Source of the DNA: Thaumarchaeota archaeon S13
GTDB taxonomy: Archaea; Thermoproteota; Nitrososphaeria; Nitrososphaerales; Nitrosopumilaceae
DNA: 24,556 bases
Reading direction: 5' to 3'
Assembly: GCA_003724275.1 (NCBI GenBank)
Contig: RHFA01000128.1
Location: forward strand, 1-24,556
Part shown: piece after piece, positions 15,784 through 23,217 of the stretch
Numbering within the stretch: the first letter of the stretch is position 1
Layout: every line of letters starts with the position of its first letter
Translations under genes and position numbers: made by a program
The notes under the pieces: generated by a model
The model's database searches: none
The model's input: only the letters and a program-made list of their open reading frames with translations
Told to the model about the DNA's origin: nothing

Positions 15784-16290
15784 CTGCCTGACCTGCGCTC
15801 AGAGGCCGCACACGTAGACGTCATGCTCGTGAGGTTTGTGCACAGCAGCGAGGGGATCAACAGTCGCAGCTTTTAGTTCACGCACGCCAAGCGCACGCAT
15901 GGCGAGGTCGCTCTTTGGCGCCGACGTGGTCGTCTATGACTCTATACGTTTATGGATCCACTTTTCACTACATTTGTCGTTTCACGCGCGAGTCCTATCT
16001 CACGCGGCGGCGCATAGTCGCAGAGGGAAGGGAGACTAATTCATGTAGGGATGGAGCGGGTGGCTTTTGCCTAGGGCTTATTGCCTGTGGCCTGTAATCT
16101 GGAGGCGAGCAGCCTTGGTTACCGGAATGTGTGAGAATGTGCAAGCTCCGCCCTAGGCGAGGTTATCAATTGGAGGCATGTCGGAGATGGTTGCTAACAC
16201 CGTCGCCAAGGTGGGGCAACCTGGAGGAGGTTGGTGTCTGGCTGGCATATTACATAGCAGGCGTATAGTGGGGTCAAGTTTCTGGTGCAA
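15784..16290 (+). pseudogene. Nucleotidyltransferase pseudogene, unit 3
   Basis: Aligns along most of its length with the intact gene from about 11075 to its end. GACCTGCGCTCAGAGGCCG is nearly exact; CTTTTAGTTC replaces CTTTCCGTTC and creates an in-frame TAG; GGCGGCGCATAGTCGC, CGAGG...AATTGGAGGC and GTCAAGTTTCTGG match successive parts of the intact sequence. Small indels break the frame several times. With the 48 bases upstream and the promoter downstream, this accounts for the otherwise gene-free stretch 15739-16302. Older and more decayed than the unit 2 remnant is complete in length, so the two decayed independently. Confidence 0.75.
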
Positions 16291-16319
16291 AAGGGCGATT
16301 GGATTATATACTGACCCCA
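16269..16319. repeat. Inverted repeat around the R-M promoter
   Basis: TGGGGTCA at 16269-16276 and TGACCCCA at 16312-16319 are perfect 8-base inverted arms, enclosing the TATA box with a 35-base spacer. Possible paired operator; chance is not excluded. Confidence 0.35.
16303..16310 (+). promoter_or_regulatory. TATA box of the restriction-modification operon
   Basis: ATTATATA, the best TATA match in the region. It predicts a transcript start near 16330 and a leader of about 60 bases before the ATG at 16389, unlike the leaderless genes elsewhere in the window. Confidence 0.55.
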
Positions 16320-16334
16320 GACGCAGGGGTGGCA

Positions 16335-16349
16335 TGATCCGCCGGATCA
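16335..16349. promoter_or_regulatory. Perfect palindrome near the predicted transcript start of the R-M operon
   Basis: TGATCCG-C-CGGATCA: two 7-base arms with a single-base centre, just downstream of the predicted start site. Position and symmetry suit an operator for a dimeric regulator or a leader hairpin. No controller-protein gene is evident nearby. Confidence 0.4.
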
Positions 16350-16373
16350 GCCACAATCGTGCTAGTTCTTGCA

Positions 16374-16379
16374 GGGGAG
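16374..16379 (+). promoter_or_regulatory. Ribosome-binding site deciding the res start
   Basis: GGGGAG, 9 bases before the ATG at 16389. No comparable site stands before the TTG at 16568, so this ATG is the likelier start of Res despite the frame break between them. Confidence 0.4.
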
Positions 16380-16388
16380 TTTCACAGG

Positions 16389-16567
16389 ATGATCGCAACT
16401 AGCGCGAGCCCCCCCCCCACGAAGACTCTGATTCAGACGATGCGCACGACTCTGTATACGACCCAATCATTTGCTCGCCGTACGAGCAGCCGTCACATCA
16501 CTGGCAGCTCGACGAGCGGGGGCGCGCAACTGCCAAAAAGGTTGATGGCCGACGACCGTCATCGCTC
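16389..16567 (+). other. Out-of-frame N-terminal segment of Res
   Basis: The ATG at 16389 is read for 20 bases in frame 3 up to the C tract. The Res frame itself is open from 16403 and encodes DPIICSPYEQPSHHW and a following GRRPSS, a conserved opening of this Res family, but contains no ATG or GTG. Adding one C (or removing two) joins MIATSASPPP to this segment and gives a Res of about 981 residues. In the sequence as given, the ATG leads into frame 3 and a short unrelated peptide. Confidence 0.7.
16409..16418 (+). repeat. Homopolymer of ten C in the 5' end of res
   Basis: An uninterrupted C10 run at the exact point where the reading frame must change to connect the start codon to Res. Such tracts mutate by slipped-strand mispairing and are a classic basis of phase variation in type III R-M genes of bacteria. 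Confidence 0.8.
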
Positions 16568-19333
16568 TTGGTCAGTTCTGTTCCGGATGCCAAAACAAGG
16601 CTTGGGGGAGATGACGATGCCACCAACAAAAGAATCAACGCATTGCGTGATCTGGTAGACAGGTGGAGAACAGGAGGCTATGAGGGCGCAACCCCAACTA
16701 CTAGGTCGCTTCTAGAGCATTGGACACACCCGGATCGCACCCCTAGGCTCTATTGGGCACAACTTGAGGCTCTTGAGACGATAATCTACCTGTACGAAGT
16801 AGCAACAACAGTACCCACTGCATCTGGCATACTTGAGGCGATATCATGTACCAACAAAGAGCACAACGACTTACTGCCGCGCATCGCGTCAAAAATGGCT
16901 ACAGGCACAGGGAAAACCGTGGTAATGGCCTTGATAATAGCTTGGCAAGCGTGTAACTCTAGGGAAAATCCTGTAAAATTTAGTAATCAGTTTGTTGTTA
17001 TAACTCCTGGACTTATCATACGTGATAGACTTCAGGAATTATTACCTCGAACTGTCAATAATGTGTATGACCGAATGGATCTTGTGCCTTACACATTGAG
17101 ATCACAGTTGAAATCAGCTAAGATCAAAATAGCAAATTATCAATCATTTCGTCATAGAGACGCATTTGCACAACTTGGTGCTTCTAAACACGAAAAGCAT
17201 CTGCTAGGAGTGTCAAATTTCAGTATGTCTCGAGAGTCCGATTCTGTTATGATTGGCAGAACTCTTTTTGGATTTGACAACAACCATAATGTTGTTGTTA
17301 TAAACGACGAAGCACATCATTGCTACAAACCAGGGACAGGGAGAATGCGCGATGAGACAAAAGAAGACAAAGACAGGGCTGCAATATGGTTCAATTCTAT
17401 CAAGCTGATTAACAGCTACTTCATGGGCAAGCTAGTGTCTGTTTATGATCTTTCTGCAACTCCAAAATTTATCGAACGCGGCGAAAAACGCTCTGATTCT
17501 CTCTTTCCATGGTCAGTCAGTGATTTCCCGTTAACTGACGCAATAGAGTCGGGAATGGTCAAAATACCCAGAGTCCCGGTAGGAAAAACTGGGCTAGAAT
17601 CAAGTGTTTGCAGAAACATATTTGATAACACCGAAAAATCTGTTCGTAAGCGTCTCGATAAAAACAACCTCCCAAACACAATAACCGTGCCTCTTGACTC
17701 GCTCTATGAATCATACAAAACAGAATTTGAAACTTACAAAAAATTAGGCTATAAGATACCTCCAGTTTTCATTATTGTGGTCGACAGCATCCACAACGCA
17801 CGGGTATTTTATGAGTACGTCTCGGGCAATTATTGCAATTCTGGTAAATCAAAAATAAATTGGACTGATGGTCGCTATGATCTATTTTCAAATAATCCAA
17901 AATATGGCAACAAATTACGCACGATTCTCGTTCATAGCAGAATAGATGAAGGTGACATTCTTGGAAAAATGAAAGATGTTCTAAAAGTGGAAGCACGCAG
18001 ACTTAGAACATACGATCCTATGAAGTCTGAACATGAAATTCTAAGAGATATTCTTGCCACTGTGGGCAGGGAAAACACACATGGTGAACAAATACGCTGC
18101 GTGGTGTCTGTATCTATGCTAACTGAGGGTTGGGACGCAAAGAATGTAACACATGTATTTGGGTTTCGTAAGTTTGGAACACAGCTAATATGCGAACAAG
18201 TGTCTGGCCGAGCGTTACGAAGGACAGACACAGATTCTCCAGAATGGTACAAAACACCCATTTTCGCTGAAATATTTGGCGTCCCGTTCAACTACATGTT
18301 GGACGTCAAACGTAAGCCTGGTAATCATAAACTGCCAAAGACATACGTGTTGCCGAAGGATCATTCTGATCACCTGGAGATAGAATTCCCCCTAGTAATC
18401 AGCTACACGCACAGGACCAGTCCGAACACAATCGTGACGCTTAACCCGTCCAAAGTTGATAAATATGTCATATCGCCTCCTACAGGTGACCCCACACAAG
18501 AAGAACTGACTGGGATTGTGGGCGAAACAAAAAATATTAATTTTGTGTCAATTCACCTTCAGGCAGCCAAATTTAGATTAGCAAAGTCAGCTGTTGACGA
18601 ATGGTTTCAAACAGACAAATACCATAACACAAAAAACGAATCATTTTATCAAGATTTATCTTTATTTGCTCAAATGCGCAGGAATGTAGACATGTGGTTC
18701 TCTCATCAAAACATAACACTCCACAGAAATTTTCAACCATATTGGGTTCTGCTTGCTCCACACTTATCGTCCATTCCACACGAAATCGTAAAATCTTGTA
18801 ATGTGACTATATCTGGACAGTCTGTTCGTCCGCATGCGATTTTTTCAGAACCTAACACTGCAAGAACCCGGGACATTAAATTCGAAACTAAAGTCAAATC
18901 TGATCTTATACTTGATTCACCAAAAAAATGCCATCACAACTGTGCACCATGTGATTCATTGCTTGAAATTCAAGTGGCTAAGATTCTTGATAGGTTGGAT
19001 ATTGTACTAGCGTGGATGCGTAATCACAGTCTTAAATTTGGATGGAGCATACCATACTATTTCGACAGCATGTGGAGACGCTATTACCCAGATTTCATCG
19101 TGCGTCTTGTTTCAACATCAATTGATAAAACGCCGCCTCATGCTGTGATTGAAGTTAAGGGCATAGATGACGAGCGTTCAAAAGCAAAAGCACATTATGC
19201 TAGACATGTGTGGGCTCCAGCATTGTCGGATGCTGGATATGGGCGCTGGGAATATGTCTATATAACTAATACAGATTTAGCAGCAGAGCAATTGGCCTTA
19301 GCTCAAAAAGGAGGCGGCCCACATGCCGTCTAA
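16568..19333 (+). CDS. res: Type III-like restriction endonuclease subunit (helicase-nuclease)
   Basis: 921 residues in the continuous frame counted from the TTG at 16568; the authentic N-terminus probably lies upstream (see 16389-16567). Superfamily 2 helicase motifs: Walker A TGTGKT (112-117), DEAH (247-250, in VVVINDEAHHC), motif III YDLSATP, and LTEGWDAKNV with QVSGRALRR (motifs V-VI). The C-terminal nuclease domain has Pro841-Asp842 in YYPDF and Glu862-Val-Lys864 in VIEVKG, i.e. PD-(D/E)XK. It would translocate along and cut unmodified DNA together with the methyltransferase. Base composition falls from GC-rich at the 5' end to strongly AT-rich after about 16850, unlike the host genes, which indicates transfer. 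Ends 11 bases inside mod. Order res-mod is the reverse of classical type III loci. Confidence 0.88.
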   Translation: MVSSVPDAKTRLGGDDDATNKRINALRDLVDRWRTGGYEGATPTTRSLLEHWTHPDRTPRLYWAQLEALETIIYLYEVATTVPTASGILEAISCTNKEHNDLLPRIASKMATGTGKTVVMALIIAWQACNSRENPVKFSNQFVVITPGLIIRDRLQELLPRTVNNVYDRMDLVPYTLRSQLKSAKIKIANYQSFRHRDAFAQLGASKHEKHLLGVSNFSMSRESDSVMIGRTLFGFDNNHNVVVINDEAHHCYKPGTGRMRDETKEDKDRAAIWFNSIKLINSYFMGKLVSVYDLSATPKFIERGEKRSDSLFPWSVSDFPLTDAIESGMVKIPRVPVGKTGLESSVCRNIFDNTEKSVRKRLDKNNLPNTITVPLDSLYESYKTEFETYKKLGYKIPPVFIIVVDSIHNARVFYEYVSGNYCNSGKSKINWTDGRYDLFSNNPKYGNKLRTILVHSRIDEGDILGKMKDVLKVEARRLRTYDPMKSEHEILRDILATVGRENTHGEQIRCVVSVSMLTEGWDAKNVTHVFGFRKFGTQLICEQVSGRALRRTDTDSPEWYKTPIFAEIFGVPFNYMLDVKRKPGNHKLPKTYVLPKDHSDHLEIEFPLVISYTHRTSPNTIVTLNPSKVDKYVISPPTGDPTQEELTGIVGETKNINFVSIHLQAAKFRLAKSAVDEWFQTDKYHNTKNESFYQDLSLFAQMRRNVDMWFSHQNITLHRNFQPYWVLLAPHLSSIPHEIVKSCNVTISGQSVRPHAIFSEPNTARTRDIKFETKVKSDLILDSPKKCHHNCAPCDSLLEIQVAKILDRLDIVLAWMRNHSLKFGWSIPYYFDSMWRRYYPDFIVRLVSTSIDKTPPHAVIEVKGIDDERSKAKAHYARHVWAPALSDAGYGRWEYVYITNTDLAAEQLALAQKGGGPHAV

Positions 19334-21947
19334 ACCTAAATCTGTTAAAACTGCCACATCGACTAAGAAATCCAAACGTACATCTAAAAAACCAAAACCA
19401 AAAAACATCCGTGAATACACACACACAGGCGCACACAGAATCAGCATACCTACAGAACAAACTGAAGAAAACGTTAACCTTAATCTAAAAAATCATCCAT
19501 CAAACCTCATAATTGGAAAAAACCCCACACTTAATTGGAATAAGCAACTAGATTATAGCCTAACCCCGCCTGCAATGTTGCACATTAGAGAAAAAATTAA
19601 CCCAAAATCTATGATTGATAGCTTACGTCAAAGTCGATCACAAACACACATTTCTGATGATTTTAATGGTTTTGAACCCGGCACAAAATATAGATACTAC
19701 GATCACAGCGTTACGGGCAATTGGCAAAACCGAATGATCCGAGGAGATTCTGGACGTGTTATGGCAGCACTAGCTAACGAAATTGAGGGAGAAGTGCAAA
19801 CTATATTTTTTGATCCTCCTTATGGAATTAATTTTGATAGTAATTTCACTTTAAGTGTAGGAAATCATGAAAAAGTGCAAACTTTGAAGCAAAACATGAA
19901 GATCCCTAAAGATCCTATATCTGTTAAGGCATTCTGTGACACTTGGGAACGAGGTATTGATAGTTATCTTGATGCAATGTTTCATCGTATATTTTTAATG
20001 CATGTTCTCCTTAAAGAAACCGGAAACATTTTCGTTCAAATCGGTTCAACAAATGTCCATAGAATGTCATTAATTCTTGACGAAATATTTGGAGCCGACA
20101 ATAGAATTTCAACAATAACATTTGCTAAATCTCCTGGCACATCTAGCAGCTTCATCCCAGAAGGTTCTGATTATATACTTTGGTATGCCAAAGATCGACA
20201 AAAATCTCTACAAAAATACACTCAGCTATATGAATCACTTAACAATGAAGAAATGCTAGATCACTTATCGTCATACGCTATGGTGGAAGAGCCGAACGGT
20301 GTTTGTAGGAATTTGACGTCAAAAGAACGTGATAATATATCTGATTTAGATCCAAACCTTAAACTTTTCCGAAGAGTCGAACTAACTTCCCAAGGAACAT
20401 CTAAAACTGGACGCAGCGAACCGTATGAATGGAATGGCAAAACATATCAGTGCACTATCGGTAGACAATGGTCAATTAGCAAACAAGGTATGGACAGATT
20501 AGCCTCTCTTAACCGTTTGATTTCTACAGATGAAGGATCTCTAAGCTGGAAAAAATATGTGAACGAAATACCTGGAAAACGAATAAACAACCAATGGCAT
20601 ACTTTAATGCCTACATCACGAAAACGCTATCCTGTACAAACCTCTGAAAGCGTGCTTGAAAGATGCATCTTAATGTCTAGTAAACCTGGCGATATTGTTC
20701 TTGATCCTACTGGGGGTTCTGGAGTAACTGCCGCCGTGTGTGAAAAATGGGGGCGAAGGTGGATTGTTATAGATGCATCACCCGTGTCTATTGCTACCAT
20801 GCGACACTATATGTGCGCACGATTATTTGATTGGTATCATTTACAAGACAGTGTTGATGGTGCTTCTAAAGAAAAAGCTTTGGGGGGATGTCCACGAGAT
20901 CCTCCATACACTAACCTACCATCTCGCGGTTTTGTGTGCGAACGCACACCTTCTGTGTCTCCTAAAATTTTAGGTTACAATGAACTCGCTTCTCCAATAA
21001 TATTGACTGATAGGCCTATTATAGACAAAACTATTAAAAGAGTGTCTGGCCCATTTACCGTAGAGTCAGAAACAAGTTCATATATAATTTCCACTTCAAG
21101 CAAAAACATGTTTGATGATCTCACACATTCAAATTTTGTTAAGAGCGTACTATATCATTTGTCAACTACTGGTATAACGAATATCGATAAATCTGGCCAA
21201 TTGCTCATTTCGGATCTTGAACCCACGTACGATAACAGTGATTTTTCATACAGAGGAATTGCTCGTGAAACAAATAAACCTGTTGCCATATTAATAACAC
21301 CCGACATAGCCCCTGCTGATAACCGCCTTATTCGCAAAGCGGCAATTTGTGCAAAAAAACATAACATCAAAACATTAATTGTCGCTGCTTTTGAATTTCA
21401 ACCATTAATCCAAGGCGAATTTGTTCCTGGTGTTGATGTGATCAAAGTTTCGATAAACCGTGCATTACAGCAATCAGAACTCGATGACACCAAAGTTAAT
21501 CGTGCTCTTGTTACTGTTGGCGATCCTAGATTATCAGTTGAACGACATAATGATAAATGGATTATTCAAGTTGAAGGATACGACATGTTTGATCCTGTAT
21601 CTGGAAACATAATATCTGGTGATACTGACAATGTAGAATGTTGGATGCTAGACACTGACTATGATGGCGAATCTTTTTTCGGACATGAAATCCATTTTCC
21701 TAAACCACATTCTACTTGGTCTAGTGTTCTCATGTCTCATATACAGCAAATACTGGGAAAAGATCTTGACATTACAAGATGGAAAACATTTGAATCACTA
21801 AGATCTTACCCTTTCATTTCTTCCACGGGCATTGTTGCAGTAAAAATAATAACTCGTACTGGAGACGAAATGCTCCTTCGAGGCTCGCTCGACTCTCTTT
21901 TTGCTCAAACTCAAAAATTCTACCCTAAAAGAACCAAACCTGCCTGA
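19323..21947 (+). CDS. mod: DNA adenine methyltransferase of the R-M system (type III-like Mod)
   Basis: 874 residues; modifies the recognition site so that host DNA is spared by Res. A lysine-rich N-terminal tail (residues 1-30) probably contacts DNA. Catalytic motif IV DPPYG lies at 164-168, and the AdoMet-binding motif I appears later, DPTGGSG at 461-467. This order (IV before I) is that of beta-class amino-methyltransferases making N6-methyladenine. The long region after 530, with no motif I recognise, probably holds target recognition and contacts to Res. The ATG overlaps the end of res by 11 bases, implying coupled translation, so translation of mod may also depend on whether res is in frame. 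AT-rich codon use throughout, in contrast to both flanks. Confidence 0.9.
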   Translation: MPSKPKSVKTATSTKKSKRTSKKPKPKNIREYTHTGAHRISIPTEQTEENVNLNLKNHPSNLIIGKNPTLNWNKQLDYSLTPPAMLHIREKINPKSMIDSLRQSRSQTHISDDFNGFEPGTKYRYYDHSVTGNWQNRMIRGDSGRVMAALANEIEGEVQTIFFDPPYGINFDSNFTLSVGNHEKVQTLKQNMKIPKDPISVKAFCDTWERGIDSYLDAMFHRIFLMHVLLKETGNIFVQIGSTNVHRMSLILDEIFGADNRISTITFAKSPGTSSSFIPEGSDYILWYAKDRQKSLQKYTQLYESLNNEEMLDHLSSYAMVEEPNGVCRNLTSKERDNISDLDPNLKLFRRVELTSQGTSKTGRSEPYEWNGKTYQCTIGRQWSISKQGMDRLASLNRLISTDEGSLSWKKYVNEIPGKRINNQWHTLMPTSRKRYPVQTSESVLERCILMSSKPGDIVLDPTGGSGVTAAVCEKWGRRWIVIDASPVSIATMRHYMCARLFDWYHLQDSVDGASKEKALGGCPRDPPYTNLPSRGFVCERTPSVSPKILGYNELASPIILTDRPIIDKTIKRVSGPFTVESETSSYIISTSSKNMFDDLTHSNFVKSVLYHLSTTGITNIDKSGQLLISDLEPTYDNSDFSYRGIARETNKPVAILITPDIAPADNRLIRKAAICAKKHNIKTLIVAAFEFQPLIQGEFVPGVDVIKVSINRALQQSELDDTKVNRALVTVGDPRLSVERHNDKWIIQVEGYDMFDPVSGNIISGDTDNVECWMLDTDYDGESFFGHEIHFPKPHSTWSSVLMSHIQQILGKDLDITRWKTFESLRSYPFISSTGIVAVKIITRTGDEMLLRGSLDSLFAQTQKFYPKRTKPA

Positions 21948-21982
21948 GCTTATTAAGCACCTGCCCTGCAATATTCCTAAAT

Positions 21983-21990
21983 GATTAAAA
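21983..21990 (+). promoter_or_regulatory. TATA-like box of the PAP2 gene
   Basis: GATTAAAA, 27-34 bases before the ATG at 22017. It supports that start over the in-frame ATG at 21981, which would lie on the promoter itself. Confidence 0.5.
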
Positions 21991-22016
21991 ACACCTCTTC
22001 CCTCCACCCCTCGGAC

Positions 22017-22679
22017 ATGCAAAACTGGGCATTCGCGGTGCGCTCGCGGCCGACGGCGCTCCTTGCCATCCTCCTCCTGGCCACGACTGCCCTCGTATCA
22101 TCGGGGGCGCTTTTCCACCTTGACGAGGCCGCCGCCTCGGCCGCCCAGGGGGCGGCTGGCCGAAGCACCGCAGTAGACCTTGCAATGCACGCAATCACCG
22201 AGACGGGAGACATTTACTATATGTTTGTCTTTGGCGCCGTCCTCCTCATCATCAGGCGGACGCGCCGCATTGGCCTGGCCATAATGATCTCCCTGGTCAT
22301 TGCGACGATCGCCACTGGCTATTCAAAGTGTGCCATCGAGCGCGAGCGCCCCGGCCTAGAGTACATGGGCGAGACGCTCCCCCTGGGCATTGGGGCTGAC
22401 ACGTACTCGCTCTTTTGCGAGGGCGGGTATGCCGCGTCGTTCCCCTCTGGCCATGCCGCGCGCGCCGCAGTCTTTGGGCTGGTGCTCGGCGCGGCCCTCT
22501 TCCCGCGCCTCGGCGCCGCCTCGTACCTGCTCCTCCTCTACCCTGCGCTCGTCTCGGCGTCCCGCGTGTATGTCCTCCAGCACTACCCGTCTGACGTCCT
22601 GGGCGGCACGCTACTGGGACTTCTCGTCGCCGGACTCATCGCCGGCCGCCTCGGAATTGGCTCCGTCGAGGGACGCTAG
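22017..22679 (+). CDS. PAP2-family membrane phosphatase
   Basis: 220 residues from the ATG at 22017 (MQNWAFAV). An integral membrane protein with about five or six hydrophobic segments. All three PAP2 signatures are present in order: KCAIERERP (K-x6-RP), FPSGHAA (PSGH) and SRVYVLQHYPSD (SR-x5-H-x3-D), so the catalytic histidines and basic residues are complete. The family dephosphorylates lipid phosphates or polyprenyl pyrophosphates at the outer membrane face; in an archaeon a role in isoprenoid lipid or glycan-carrier recycling is plausible. The frame extends to an ATG at 21981, which the promoter evidence disfavours. It marks the return to GC-rich host DNA. Its 3' end overlaps the convergent small gene by 69 bases. 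Confidence 0.9.
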   Translation: MQNWAFAVRSRPTALLAILLLATTALVSSGALFHLDEAAASAAQGAAGRSTAVDLAMHAITETGDIYYMFVFGAVLLIIRRTRRIGLAIMISLVIATIATGYSKCAIERERPGLEYMGETLPLGIGADTYSLFCEGGYAASFPSGHAARAAVFGLVLGAALFPRLGAASYLLLLYPALVSASRVYVLQHYPSDVLGGTLLGLLVAGLIAGRLGIGSVEGR

Positions 22680-22970
22680 CGTCTTCGAGTCGACTAGCAC
22701 GATCGCATAGTGATCGGCGTCCTCATGGTAGACCCAGTACCTCACGTCGCGCTCCATGCCGGCCTTGCGCAGCATATAGCTCACAGTCGTCATCACCGTG
22801 TGCCCCATGCGCCGCGCGAGCTTTTTGTCCTTTGGCATGAGGACCTTGAAGCCCGTGCCGCGGCCAGGAGACCACGCCGCGGCAATCTCGCCGGCGGCCT
22901 CGGAGGCCTCGCGCTCGTCGGCCACGTCGTACGTAGCGCCGAGCGGCACGCTGGAGGGGTGGAACGCCAC
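22611..22970 (-). CDS. Small conserved-looking protein of unknown function
   Basis: 119 residues from the GTG at 22970 (MAFHPSS); an ATG at 22997 would add nine residues, but it lies on the TATA box. I recognise no family. Mixed alpha/beta character: a basic middle (FKVLMPKDKKLARRMGHTV), then YMLRKAGMERDVRYWVYHEDADHYAIVLVDS, whose aromatic residues and alternating strand pattern look like a folded domain, and an acidic, low-complexity C-terminus (GDESGDEKSQ). No signal peptide or membrane segment. GC-rich codon use matches the host. It overlaps the PAP2 3' end by 69 bases on the opposite strand; the overlapped part encodes mostly the acidic tail, so the tail may be constrained by the other gene. 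Confidence 0.6.
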   Translation of the reverse strand: MAFHPSSVPLGATYDVADEREASEAAGEIAAAWSPGRGTGFKVLMPKDKKLARRMGHTVMTTVSYMLRKAGMERDVRYWVYHEDADHYAIVLVDSKTLASLDGANSEAAGDESGDEKSQ

Positions 22971-22995
22971 TGCTCCCCCGCGCGCGGGCAGGCGC

Positions 22996-23003
22996 ATATA
23001 TCT
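22996..23003 (-). promoter_or_regulatory. TATA box of the small unknown gene
   Basis: AGATATAT on the minus strand, 26-33 bases before the GTG at 22970. It overlaps the ATG at 22997, which is why the GTG is preferred. Confidence 0.5.
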
Positions 23004-23056
23004 GATCGCGGGCGCCTCGGCGACCCCGCTCGTCCTGGCGTGGCCTGGGACACGAT

Positions 23057-23076
23057 CGGCTTTTTTTGCAGAGCCG
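23057..23076. other. Small hairpin with T7 loop in the divergent gap
   Basis: CGGCT and AGCCG enclose a loop beginning with T runs. It lies in the 22998-23217 gap between the two divergent promoters, where I see no gene. It could end a short transcript; no support beyond sequence. Confidence 0.2.
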
Positions 23077-23185
23077 CGCTTGCCAGGGGACGGGAGATCA
23101 GGCGGCGGCCTGCCGGGACTCGGGATGTGGGTCGGTTCTCCCCACGCGCCGCCCGTCTCGCGGACCGTCGCGCCGCGCCCGCGAC

Positions 23186-23193
23186 ATTAATAG
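23186..23193 (+). promoter_or_regulatory. TATA box of the Fic gene
   Basis: ATTAATAG, 25-32 bases before the ATG at 23218, in otherwise GC-rich DNA; leaderless arrangement. Confidence 0.55.
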
Positions 23194-23217
23194 CCCACCG
23201 CGCCGCGCCGGCCCGCC

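Noticed and set aside
16178..16402. 74-codon frame upstream of res
   Set aside because: Falls in the decayed nucleotidyltransferase and the R-M leader; no ribosome-binding site or recognisable features, and it crosses the promoter.
16568..16570. TTG at 16568 as the true start of Res
   Set aside because: The frame upstream encodes conserved family residues (SPYEQPSHHW, GRRPSS) and there is no ribosome-binding site before the TTG.
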